From: DASSUW01 sp963759375 | GTDB lineage: Bacteria > Actinomycetota > Thermoleophilia > Solirubrobacterales > Solirubrobacteraceae | Direction: 5' to 3' | NCBI GenBank assembly: GCA_963759375.1 | Contig: CAVWYY010000006.1 | Location: 248,001 to 312,000, forward strand | DNA length: 64,000 bases | Shown here: positions 8,441 to 16,372 of the stretch, piece by piece | How positions within the stretch are numbered: the first letter of the stretch is position 1 | Layout: every line of letters begins with the position of its first letter | Notes under the pieces: generated by a model | Told to the model about the DNA's origin: nothing | Database searches by the model: none | What the model saw: the letters and a program-made list of their open reading frames with translations, nothing else | Made by a program: the position numbers and the translations under genes

Positions 8441-10474
8441 CGCTCCAGCGCCTCCAGGACGCGCTCGGCGGTGATCGGCAGCTCGGTGACGTGCGCGCCG
8501 AGCGAGGCGAGCGCGTTGCCGATCGCCGGCGGGACCGGGGGCAGCGCGGTCTCGCCGAGGCCGTGGACCTCCGCGCCGTCGCGCTCGATCAGCTCGTGCG
8601 TGAGCTTCGGCAGGTCGCCGAACGCGGGCACGTTGTAGTCGGACAGGTTCGCGTTGGTGACCTGGCCGTCGGCGAACTCGACGGCCTCGAACAGCGTCGT
8701 GCCCAGGCCCATGAGCATCGAGCCCTCGTTCTGCAGCTCGGCGCCGGGGCGGTTGACGACCTTGCCGGCGTAGACCGCGGCGTGCACGTGCTCGACGGTC
8801 AGCCGCCCGGTCTCCTCGTCGACGCTCACGTGCGCGGCGGCGGCGCCCTGGTGCCAGTGCGTCGAGGCCGTGCCCTGACCGGTGTCGGGGTCGAGGCCGC
8901 CCTCGTTGCGGACCTCGCCGAAGCCGCGCTCGTTGCCGTTGCGGTGCAGGTCCGCCACGGCTTCTCGCAGCGCGCGGCCCATCATGTACGTGGACCGGCT
9001 GGACGTGGTCCGCGTGTCGAAGGGCGATGTGTCGGTGTCCGGGTCCGGGACCTCGACCTGCCCGGGCTCGCAGCCGAGCAGCTCGGCGCCCATCAGCCGG
9101 ATCGACTGGCGCACGTCCTGCCCCATCTCGCACGACGCGCTGCGCACGATGTAGCCGACCGGCGTGCGCTCGACCGAGATCGCCGCGCGGCTCGGCGTCT
9201 GCATGCCCTTGAGCAGCACACACAGCCCCTTGCCGCGGGGGTCGGCCTCGTAGCCGACCGCATCGGCGGCCGCCTGCAGGCAGTCCTCGAAGTGCACGTC
9301 GTGCATGACCTCGCCGGTGGCGAACACGTCGCCTTCGCGCAGCAGGTTCTTGCCGCCGCAGCTCGAGCGGGCTCATGTCGAGCTTCGCGGCGAGCAGGTC
9401 CATCGTGCGCTCGGAAGCCCACACCGACTGCATCGCGCCGTAGCCGCGGTAGGCGCCGTTGGGCGGCAGGTGCGTGTAGATCGCCAGCGAGTCGACCCGT
9501 ACGTGCGGAATCCGGTACGGCCCCACGCCCGCGTAGCCCATCTTGGTGGCGACGCCCGGCCCGCAGTCGGCGTAGGCGCCGGTGTCGACCCAGCAGTCGA
9601 CCTCCTTGGCCACCAGCGTGCCATCGCGCTTGGCGCCGACCTTCACGCGCACGATCGCCGGGTGGCGGTTGAGCGTGACGAACTCCTCGGCGCGGTCGAG
9701 CACCGCCTTGACGGGCCGCTGGGCCTTGCGCGCCAGCGCAGCGACCAGCGCCTCGATGCGCACGAACGTCTTGGCGCCGAACGAGCCGCCCATCGGCGGC
9801 GCGATCACGCGGATGCGCTCCTCGTCGATGCCGAACGTCCCAGCGAGGTCGGCACGGGTGTTGAACGGCGTCTGCGTCCCCGCCCACACCGTCAGCCGCC
9901 CGTCCTCCCACTCGGCGACGGCGGCGTGCGGCTCCATCGGCGCGTGCGCGGCGCCGGCCGTGCGGTAGACCTCCTCGACGACGACGTCGGCCTCCTGCCA
10001 GCCGGCGGCGACGTCGCCGTGGCGGATGCGGAAGCGGTGGCAGACGTTGGAGTTCGGGATCGGCCGCACGCCGATCGAGACCGCGTCGTCGGCCGAGACG
10101 GCCGACTGCTCGTGCACGAGCACCGTGCCGCGGCTGACCGCGGCCAGCGGGTCGGTCACCGCCGGCAGCTCCTCGTACGCGACCTCGACGAGCGTGGCGG
10201 CGGCGCGGGCCGCCTCGCGTGTCGGCGCGGCGACCGCGGCGACGACGTCGCCGGCGTGCCGCGCACGGTCGGCGAGCACGCGCTGGTCCTTGACCTGGCA
10301 GCCGTAGAGCCCGGTGTCGGCGACGTCCTCCGGCGTCAGCACCACCACGTCGCCCGGCACCGCCGACGTGTCGATCGAGACGACGCGCGCGTGCGGGTGC
10401 GGCGAGCGCACGAACGCGGCGTGCAGCATGCCGGGCCGCTCGACCTCGACCGAGTAGCGCAGCGTGGCGGTCAC
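8437..10474 (-). CDS. Mo-hydroxylase large (molybdopterin) subunit, frameshifted
   Basis: About 678 residues if one frameshift is corrected. The first part (from GTG at 10474, overlapping the FAD-subunit stop) reads MTATLRYSVEVERPGML to LDMSPLELRR. The frame then breaks between about 9350 and 9360, and the protein resumes as NLLREGDVFATGEVMHDVH to the stop at 8437. The total length fits a single inserted base in a GC tract. Motifs GGSFGAKT, NGAYRGYGAMQS and GLGETALPP (putative catalytic Glu) place it in the xanthine dehydrogenase group. The AYRCSFR loop of true CO dehydrogenase is absent, so it probably hydroxylates an N-heterocycle or aldehyde-like carbon. It is slightly short at the N-terminus. 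Confidence 0.8.
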
Positions 10475-11328
10475 CCGCGGGTCCACACGTCCTCCACGGC
10501 CCGGCGGACCTCCGCCTCGATCACCCGGCGCCGGTAGCGGGCCGACCCGCGGGAGTCCGACAGCGGCTCGATCCGCCCGGCGTAGCCGGCGGCCACCTCG
10601 GCCGGCTCCCCGTCGCACAGGTCCGGGAAGTCCTGCGGCGTCTCCGCCACGGCGCCGACCACCACGCGCAGCCCGCCGTCGCCGTTGACGGCGGCGACCG
10701 CCGCGCACGGCCGGTCCTCGCTCGAGCGCGAGCGGAACTTGCGGTAGGTCGCGCGCTCGGGCTGCGCCGGCACCCGCACCTCGACGAGCAGCTCGTCCGG
10801 CTCGATGCACGTCTCGTAGTAGCCGAGGATGAGCTCGCCCACGCTCACGGCGCGGTCTCCGCGCGGCGAGCGCAGCACGGCCCGGGCGTCGAGTGCGGCG
10901 AGCACGGCGGGCGGGTCCGAGGCGTAGTCGGCGTCGGCCAGCACGCCGCCGACCGTGGCCTGGTTGCGCACGCGCGGGCTGGCCACGAGGCCGAACGCGC
11001 GGGCGAGCACCGGCCAGCCGTCCGAGACATCGCGCTCGACGCGCCGGTGCGAGACCATCGCGCCGAGCCGCAGTTCGCCGTCGACCACGTCGATCCGCTT
11101 GAGCTCGTCGACGCGGCCGAGCGACAGGAACGCCTCGGGCGCGAGGAAGCCCTGGTTCATGAGGATGCCCAGGAACGTCCCGCCCGCCAGCACGGTCGCC
11201 TCGTCACCGCGCTCGGCACGGATCGCGAGCGCCTCCTCGAGGGAGTCGGGTGCCATCCACTCGGGCTCCGTCACGCGGACCTGCGTTCGCCATCCTGGCT
11301 CACTGTTTTCAGGTCGCTTGTGAATCAT
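10471..11328 (-). CDS. Mo-hydroxylase FAD-binding medium subunit (CoxM-type)
   Basis: 285 residues. FAD-binding motifs are ATVLAGGTFLGILMNQG near residue 46 and QATVGGVLADADYASDPP near 125, followed by the CO-dehydrogenase flavoprotein C-terminal domain. It takes electrons from the Fe-S subunit and hands them to an acceptor, here probably quinone through CoxG (inference). The ATG at 11328 overlaps the PpsA-like stop (ATGA) and precedes about 20 extra residues; a GTG inside is possible, but the overlap pattern of this operon favours the ATG. Confidence 0.9.
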   Translation of the reverse strand: MIHKRPENSEPGWRTQVRVTEPEWMAPDSLEEALAIRAERGDEATVLAGGTFLGILMNQGFLAPEAFLSLGRVDELKRIDVVDGELRLGAMVSHRRVERDVSDGWPVLARAFGLVASPRVRNQATVGGVLADADYASDPPAVLAALDARAVLRSPRGDRAVSVGELILGYYETCIEPDELLVEVRVPAQPERATYRKFRSRSSEDRPCAAVAAVNGDGGLRVVVGAVAETPQDFPDLCDGEPAEVAAGYAGRIEPLSDSRGSARYRRRVIEAEVRRAVEDVWTRG

Positions 11329-13049
11329 CCGGTCAAGAGCTCGACCACCCCTGTGGTGCCGTTGACGCGGATGCGATCGCCGGTCTTGATGCGCTCGCCC
11401 GCGTTGGTCGTGCCGACCACGGCCGGGATGCCGAACTCGCGCGCGACCACCGCCGGGTGGCTGACCGCGCCGCCCGCCTCGGTGACCAGGCCGGTGATCT
11501 TGGTGAACAGCACCACCCACGCCGGGTTGGTCATCCGGCACACGAGGATCTCGCCGTCCTTGACCTGGTCGAACTCGTCGAGCGAGGCGACGAAGCGCGC
11601 CGGGCCCTCGACCACGCCGGGCGAAGCGGCCAGGCCCTTGACCTCGCCGGTCGTCGCCGGCTCGCCCGCGTAGAACTTGTCCGGGAAGCCCCAGAGCGCG
11701 TTGTACGGGAAGTCGAGCGCGGTCTGGGTCGCGGTCCCGACCCAGGACGGCGGGCGCCGCTCGGCGGCGTCCTCGCGGTAGTCGCGCCGGTCGGACACGA
11801 TCTCCTTCGCGTCGAGCGCGCCCGGGTCGGCCATCAGCCGGCGCAGCTCGTTGTAGCGGAGGTACATCACGTCCTCGGCGTCGTCGAGCACGCCGCCGTC
11901 GGTCAGCTTGCGGCCGATCGCGATCAGGGCGATCCGCAGCCGGGCGTTGGTGCCCTGGTCGATGTAGAAGTGGTGGTCGGGCGTGAGCGGGTTCATGCCC
12001 AGCGACAGGTCGAGCGCCTCCTGGAGCTTGCCCTTGCCGTCGCCGTCGACGCCCTCCATGACCTCGCGCTTGGCCGCCTCGAGGTCGTCGCGGACCGACT
12101 GGATGTTCGACGGGTAGTCGTAGTCGGTCGCGATGTAGCCGCGGATCGCTTCGATGATCGGCGCCGGGTCCTCGCGCCAGGTCCGGAACGCGAACTCGTG
12201 CGACCAGATCGACTTGTAGCCGAACGTCTTCTGGTGCTCGAGGATGCGCTCCTCGACGAACCGCTTGCCGCGGTCGGAGCCGTCAAGCGCGCCGAGCACG
12301 TCGGCGGCGGTCTCGCCCTCGAAGGCGGCCGACAGCTCGCCGTCGGCCTTGATCTCGTCCTTGAGCTTCCAGAGGTCCTCGATCGAGTCCCAGTTGCGGT
12401 CCTCGAGGCTCGACTGCAGGCGCCCCATCAGCCCCGGGTCCTCGCTCCCGCGCACCTCGGCGATCACCGCGTTGAGGTTCGTCGTCGAGGAGAACTGCGC
12501 GAAGTTGAGCATCCAGTGGATCTTCCAGTGGCGATCGTGGATGTCGATCGCGTCCTCGAGGTAGACCGCCATCTCGCGCATCGTCGCGCCGTCGTAGTCG
12601 ATGCCGTCCAGGTACTCGAAGTTGCGCTCGATCTCCGGGCGCAGGCGGTCACGCCACCAGGCGAGGAAGTTGCCGGCGTACTCGGGCAGCACCCAGCCCA
12701 GGTAGGCGCCGATCGTGGCGGCGTGCTCGGGGTCGCGCGGCACGCGCGGGACGTAGCGCGACTGGTACTCGGTCGCCTCGCTCCGGATCGCGTCGTCTGC
12801 CGGTACGGCGGCCGTGTAGACGTAGCCGTTGATCTCCTTGGCGATCCAGTCGCAGGCGAACGGCGTGCCGAACCGCCGGAACATGTGATCGCACGTCAGC
12901 CACCACCCGCCGATGTCGAAGAACATCGGCGACACCGGGTTGGGGATGTGGAGGTCGTCATAGATCCAGAAGAGCTCCCTCTCGCCCTCCTGCCATTCGA
13001 TCGGGAACTCGTCCGACCCGTGGAACGTCCCCAGGACCTCCTCGGCCAT
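11325..13049 (-). CDS. PpsA-like phosphohistidine/mobile subunit of split PEP-synthase-like kinase
   Basis: 574 residues (about 65 kDa), first gene of the operon, with a strong GAGGAGGAG ribosome site just before the ATG. The N-terminus carries ELFWIYDDLHIPNPVSPM and EINGYVYTAAVP, segments I recognise from phenylphosphate synthase subunit PpsA. The C-terminus is a PEP-utiliser mobile domain with the phosphorylatable His531 in GGAVSHPAVVAREFG. It lacks an ATP-grasp domain, which is encoded separately at 3199-4068. Together they should transfer a phosphoryl group from ATP via histidine to a hydroxylated acceptor. No UbiD-like phenylphosphate carboxylase is in the window, so the acceptor and the next step differ from or are not shown by the known phenol pathway. 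Confidence 0.85.
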   Translation of the reverse strand: MAEEVLGTFHGSDEFPIEWQEGERELFWIYDDLHIPNPVSPMFFDIGGWWLTCDHMFRRFGTPFACDWIAKEINGYVYTAAVPADDAIRSEATEYQSRYVPRVPRDPEHAATIGAYLGWVLPEYAGNFLAWWRDRLRPEIERNFEYLDGIDYDGATMREMAVYLEDAIDIHDRHWKIHWMLNFAQFSSTTNLNAVIAEVRGSEDPGLMGRLQSSLEDRNWDSIEDLWKLKDEIKADGELSAAFEGETAADVLGALDGSDRGKRFVEERILEHQKTFGYKSIWSHEFAFRTWREDPAPIIEAIRGYIATDYDYPSNIQSVRDDLEAAKREVMEGVDGDGKGKLQEALDLSLGMNPLTPDHHFYIDQGTNARLRIALIAIGRKLTDGGVLDDAEDVMYLRYNELRRLMADPGALDAKEIVSDRRDYREDAAERRPPSWVGTATQTALDFPYNALWGFPDKFYAGEPATTGEVKGLAASPGVVEGPARFVASLDEFDQVKDGEILVCRMTNPAWVVLFTKITGLVTEAGGAVSHPAVVAREFGIPAVVGTTNAGERIKTGDRIRVNGTTGVVELLTG

Positions 13050-13098
13050 CTCTCCTCCTCACCTCGGACTCGGCGGCGCATCATAGATAATCGATGAC
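13050..13098 (+). promoter_or_regulatory. Divergent promoter region of the catabolic operon and the DHFR-like gene
   Basis: Only 49 bases separate two divergent starts. On the minus strand TATGAT at 13085-13080 is a good -10 element for the catabolic operon, leaving a short leader with the strong ribosome site. On the plus strand GATAAT at 13086-13091 ends seven bases before the ATG at 13099, which would give a leaderless or nearly leaderless mRNA. No convincing -35 hexamers are seen, as is common in high-GC actinobacteria. Confidence 0.55.
13081..13097. promoter_or_regulatory. 17-bp palindrome, candidate operator for the GntR regulator
   Basis: TCATAGAT and ATCGATGA flank a central A and form an inverted repeat with one mismatch. 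It covers the -10 of the plus-strand gene and abuts the -10 of the catabolic operon, a natural place for a repressor to block both. FCD-type GntR proteins bind palindromes of about this size. Binding by the regulator encoded at 4784-5449 is inference. Confidence 0.45.
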
Positions 13099-13671
13099 AT
13101 GACCGTCGTCTACTACGGAGCAGCGTCGCTGGACGGCTTCATCGCCGACCCCGACGACAACATCGACTGGCTGATCGGCTACGAGCCGAAGCCGCTCGGA
13201 GACGCCGTGGAGCCCGTCGGCAGCGGCCATCCGCACGACTACAACGAGTTCTACGAGGGCATCGGCGCGATGGTCAGCGGGTCGGTGACCTACGAGTGGA
13301 TCGTCGAGCACCTCGGCGACTGGCCCTACGCCGGCAAGCCGTACTGGGTGCTGACCTCGCGCTCGCTGCCGGTGCCCGACGGGCAGGACGTGCGCTTCAA
13401 CGGGTCATTCGAGGAGATGATCGCGTCGGCGGGCGACCGCAAGCTCTGGGTGGTCGGCGGCGGCGGCGTCGCCTCGCAGTTCGCCGCGGCGGGGCTGCTC
13501 GACCAGGTCTGGGTCACCGTCGTCCCGGTCGTGCTCGGCGCCGGCAAGCCGCTGTTCGACGAGCAGCTGCCGGGCGGCCCGATGCGGCTCATGGACGTCC
13601 GGCCGCGGCCGAGCGGCATGGTGGAGCTGCGCTACGAGCTCGTGGAACGAACGTCAACTTCGGCTGGGTAG
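13099..13671 (+). CDS. DHFR/RibD C-terminal-fold reductase
   Basis: 190 residues of the RibD_C/dihydrofolate-reductase-like family: N-terminal VVYYGAASLDGFIA, then a cofactor-binding LWVVGGGGVASQFAAAGLLDQ segment near 116 and VTVVPVVLGAGKPLF. These small NADPH proteins are common in actinobacteria and mostly of unknown substrate. The gene is divergent from the catabolic operon and shares its promoter region. Oddity: the last seven codons (RTSTSAG and stop) lie inside the left arm of the 220-bp palindrome at 13649-13868, so the natural C-terminus was probably replaced when that repeat arrived. Confidence 0.85.
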   Translation: MTVVYYGAASLDGFIADPDDNIDWLIGYEPKPLGDAVEPVGSGHPHDYNEFYEGIGAMVSGSVTYEWIVEHLGDWPYAGKPYWVLTSRSLPVPDGQDVRFNGSFEEMIASAGDRKLWVVGGGGVASQFAAAGLLDQVWVTVVPVVLGAGKPLFDEQLPGGPMRLMDVRPRPSGMVELRYELVERTSTSAG

Positions 13672-13868
13672 GGAGGCGGATACGCCCGCGTCGTGTGCAT
13701 TTCGTCGCACGCGTCGCGCCCGTCGCCGATCCGCGCAGTGCGACGAAATGCACACCTGGTGTGCACGGATACGTCGCACGGACGCGGATCCAGGCGGTCG
13801 CGACGCGTGCGACGAAATGCACACGACGCGGGCGTCGCCGCCTCCCTACCCAGCCGCAGTTGACGTTC
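13649..13868. repeat. 220-bp near-perfect palindrome (MITE/REP-like element)
   Basis: The outer 70 bases on each side (13649-13718 and 13799-13868) are inverted copies with about 67 of 70 positions matching. The inner 80 bases contain a nested inverted repeat centred on CACACCTGGTGTG near 13757. The 16-base word TGCGACGAAATGCACA or its reverse complement occurs three times. The right end shares 24 identical bases with a second element at 34278-34301. There is no coding capacity. It could be a non-autonomous mobile element or a large bidirectional transcription-stop structure between the DHFR gene and the next operon. Confidence 0.8.
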
Positions 13869-13935
13869 ACCGGCACCGCCATGGACCGGGAAAGCGCTTA
13901 CCGGTAGGGTCGCCCCCGTTCCCGGGAGGAGGGTT
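13869..13935 (+). promoter_or_regulatory. Leader of the UPF0261 operon with LacI-operator-like site and strong RBS
   Basis: Contains a 14-base imperfect palindrome at 13889-13902 centred on AAGCGCTT, similar to the half-sites bound by LacI-family repressors of catabolic genes. A weak -10 (TAGGGT, 13905-13910) follows, and the Shine-Dalgarno run GGGAGGAGGG lies at 13924-13933, two bases before the ATG at 13936. No LacI-type regulator is encoded in the window, so the operator assignment is tentative. Confidence 0.4.
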
Positions 13936-15144
13936 ATGGAGGGCTCGAAGACTGTCCTGCTGATCGGCACGCTCGACACCAAGGGCGCCGAGTACGAGTA
14001 CTTGCGCGAGCGGCTCAAGCTGCACGGGGTCGACTCGATCCTGGCCGATGCGGGCGTCAACGATCCGGTCGGCGCGCAGCCCGACCTACACGTCGGGACC
14101 GAGACCGGCGCCGACCCGCGGGCGCTCGCCGAAGCCGGCGATCGCGGCGCCGCGGTGACCGCGATGGCGGAGGCCGCCGAGGCGCTGGCCAAGCGCCTGT
14201 ATGACGAGGGGAGGATCGGCGGCGTGCTCGCCGCGGGCGGCTCGGGCAACACCGCGATCGCCACGCGCGCGATGCAGGCGCTGCCGGTCGGCGCGCCGAA
14301 GCTGATGGTCTCGACGATGGCGGCCGGCAACACGGCCGACTACGTGGGCGCCGCCGACGTGACGATGATGGCCTCGGTCACCGACGTCGCGGGCGTGAAC
14401 TCGATCTCCGCGCGCATCCTCGCCAACGCGGCGGCCGCGATGGCGGGCATGATCCAGGCCCCGGAGGTCGACCTCGGCGAGGTCAAGCCGCTGGTCGGCG
14501 CATCGATGTTCGGCGTCACGACGCCGTGCGTCACGCACGCCCGCGAGCGGATGGAGGCGGCGGGCTACGAGGTGCTGACGTTCCACGCCACCGGCGCCGG
14601 CGGCAAGGCGATGGAGGGCCTGATGGGCTCGGGGTTCCTCGACGGCGTGCTCGACATCACGACGACCGAGCTGTGCGACGAGCTGGTCGGCGGCGTGCTG
14701 TCTGCCGGCCCCGACCGGCTCGAGGCGGCCGGCCGCCTGGGCCTCCCCCAGGTCGTCTCGCTCGGCGCGCTGGACATGGTCAACTTCGGTGCCCGCGACA
14801 CGGTGCCGCCGCAGTTCGAGAGCCGCAACCTGTACGTGCACAACCCGTCGGTGACGCTGATGCGCACGACGAAGGACGAGATGGTCGAGCTCGGGCGCCA
14901 GATCGCGGCGAAGCTGTCGGCGGCCACCGGGCCGACCGCGCTGTTCATCCCGCTCAAGGGCGTCTCGATGATCGACGCGGAGGGGCAGCCGTTCCATGAC
15001 GCCGAGGCCGACGCCGCGCTGTTCGAGGTGCTGCGCGCCGAGGTGGGCGACAACGTGGAGCTGATCGAGATGGACAACAACGTCAACGACCCGGAGTTCG
15101 CCGACGCGATGGCCGACAAGCTCGACGAGTACATGAAGGCATGA
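13936..15144 (+). CDS. Tm-1-like ATP-binding domain protein (UPF0261)
   Basis: 402 residues, full length for UPF0261. Recognisable segments are the N-terminal VLLIGTLDTKGAEYEYLRE, GVLAAGGSGNTAIAT near 95 and a middle MVSTMAAGNTADYVG, with GASMFGVTTPCV starting the second half. In the plant virus-resistance protein Tm-1 this domain is fused to the TIM-barrel domain encoded by the next gene; here they are separate but overlap by ATGA. The bacterial function is unknown. A ligase/kinase-like role in catabolism of an organic acid is possible but unproven. It has an excellent ribosome site. Confidence 0.88.
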   Translation: MEGSKTVLLIGTLDTKGAEYEYLRERLKLHGVDSILADAGVNDPVGAQPDLHVGTETGADPRALAEAGDRGAAVTAMAEAAEALAKRLYDEGRIGGVLAAGGSGNTAIATRAMQALPVGAPKLMVSTMAAGNTADYVGAADVTMMASVTDVAGVNSISARILANAAAAMAGMIQAPEVDLGEVKPLVGASMFGVTTPCVTHARERMEAAGYEVLTFHATGAGGKAMEGLMGSGFLDGVLDITTTELCDELVGGVLSAGPDRLEAAGRLGLPQVVSLGALDMVNFGARDTVPPQFESRNLYVHNPSVTLMRTTKDEMVELGRQIAAKLSAATGPTALFIPLKGVSMIDAEGQPFHDAEADAALFEVLRAEVGDNVELIEMDNNVNDPEFADAMADKLDEYMKA

Positions 15145-15974
15145 CCGGCGACGAGGCACGCGCGAAGCTGCGCGCCACGCTCGACGGCGACGGCGTGATC
15201 ATCGGCGCCGGAGCCGGCACCGGCCTGTCGGCGAAGTGCGCCGAGGCGGGCGGCACGGACCTGATCATCATCTACAACTCGGGCCGCTACCGGATGGCCG
15301 GGCGCGGCTCGCTCGCCGGGCTGATGCCGTACGGCGACGCGAACGCGATCGTGCTCGAGATGGGCCACGAGGTGCTGCCGATCGTGCGCGAAACGCCGGT
15401 GCTGGCCGGCGTGTGCGGGACCGACCCGTTCCGGCTGATGGACGTCTTCCTGCGCCAGGTGCTCGACGCCGGATTCTCGGGCGTGCAGAACTTCCCGACC
15501 GTCGGGCTCATCGACGGCACGTTCCGCGCCAACCTCGAGGAGACCGGGATGGGCTACGGCCTCGAGGTCGACATGATCCGCAAGGCGAAGGAGCTCGGGC
15601 TGCTCTGCTCGCCGTACGTCTTCAACCCGGAGGACGCGGTCGCCATGACCGAGGCGGGCGCCGACGTGCTCGTCCCCCACATGGGCCTGACGACCAAGGG
15701 CACGATCGGCGCGCACACGGCCAAGACGCTCGATGAGTGCGTCGAGGAGATCCAGGCGATGCGCGACGCGGCCGTCCGCGTGAACTCCGACGTCATCGTG
15801 CTCTGCCACGGCGGGCCGCTGGCCGAGCCGGAGGACGCGCAGTACGTGCTGGACCGCACCGAGGGCATCGTGGGCTTCTTCGGCGCGTCGAGCATGGAGC
15901 GGCTGCCCACCGAGGTGGCCATGACCGAGAACATGAAGCGCTTCAAGGAGATCTCATGGCATCAAAGTTCGTAG
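15141..15974 (+). CDS. TIM-barrel PEP-hydrolase-family protein (Tm-1 C-terminal half)
   Basis: 277 residues of the PF09370-type TIM barrel related to PEP mutase/isocitrate lyase. Segments include GAGAGTGLSAKCAEAGGTDLIIIYNSGRYRMAG and VLAGVCGTDPF, then GVQNFPTVGLIDG and VLVPHMGLTTKGTIG. The ATG overlaps the UPF0261 stop (ATGA), so the two products are made in equal amounts and probably form a complex, mirroring the Tm-1 fusion. The reaction is unknown. Confidence 0.88.
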   Translation: MTGDEARAKLRATLDGDGVIIGAGAGTGLSAKCAEAGGTDLIIIYNSGRYRMAGRGSLAGLMPYGDANAIVLEMGHEVLPIVRETPVLAGVCGTDPFRLMDVFLRQVLDAGFSGVQNFPTVGLIDGTFRANLEETGMGYGLEVDMIRKAKELGLLCSPYVFNPEDAVAMTEAGADVLVPHMGLTTKGTIGAHTAKTLDECVEEIQAMRDAAVRVNSDVIVLCHGGPLAEPEDAQYVLDRTEGIVGFFGASSMERLPTEVAMTENMKRFKEISWHQSS

Positions 15975-16372
15975 ACACGGCCGCGATCCCGACGTGGACG
16001 TTCGACTGGGGTGTCATCAAGCCGCTCGTCGCCGGCGAGAACACCGACGGGACCGCGGTCTCGATGATGCACGTGATCCTGTTGCCGGGGAAGGGCCACG
16101 ACCGCCACAACCACCCGGACGCCGACGAGGTCCTCTACATCCTCGCCGGTGAAGGGGACCAGATGGTCGATGATGAGGACACCCGGCGTGTGCGGCCCGG
16201 CGACACGGTGTTCATCCCGAAGGGCGCGTTCCACTCGACGATCAACACGAGCTACGAGCCGATGGTCATCCTCGCGATCTATGCCCCGGCGGGCGCCGAG
16301 GACGTGCTGAAGACGCTGCCGGACTTCCAGGAGGTCGCAGGCGGCGACGCCCCCGCGCTCAGTCGCGGATGA
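15956..16372 (+). CDS. Cupin-domain protein
   Basis: 138 residues with one cupin barrel. Metal-site motif 1 is GHDRHNHPDADEVLYILAGEG and motif 2 is PGDTVFIPKGAFHSTIN. The ATG at 15956 lies 19 bases inside the end of the TIM-barrel gene, so the three genes form one operon. Such small cupins act as isomerases, dioxygenases or sugar-acid-modifying enzymes; no substrate can be read from sequence. The 3' end overlaps the convergent transporter gene by 14 bases. Confidence 0.85.
   Translation: MASKFVDTAAIPTWTFDWGVIKPLVAGENTDGTAVSMMHVILLPGKGHDRHNHPDADEVLYILAGEGDQMVDDEDTRRVRPGDTVFIPKGAFHSTINTSYEPMVILAIYAPAGAEDVLKTLPDFQEVAGGDAPALSRG

Noticed and set aside
8437..10474. Aerobic CO dehydrogenase large subunit (true CoxL)
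   Set aside because: The characteristic AYRCSFR active-site loop is absent and the GGSFGAKT/GAYRGYG pattern fits the xanthine dehydrogenase group instead.
11250..13097. Plus-strand frame of about 615 codons opposite the PpsA-like gene
   Set aside because: Antisense shadow; the minus-strand protein has clear family motifs and a strong ribosome site.
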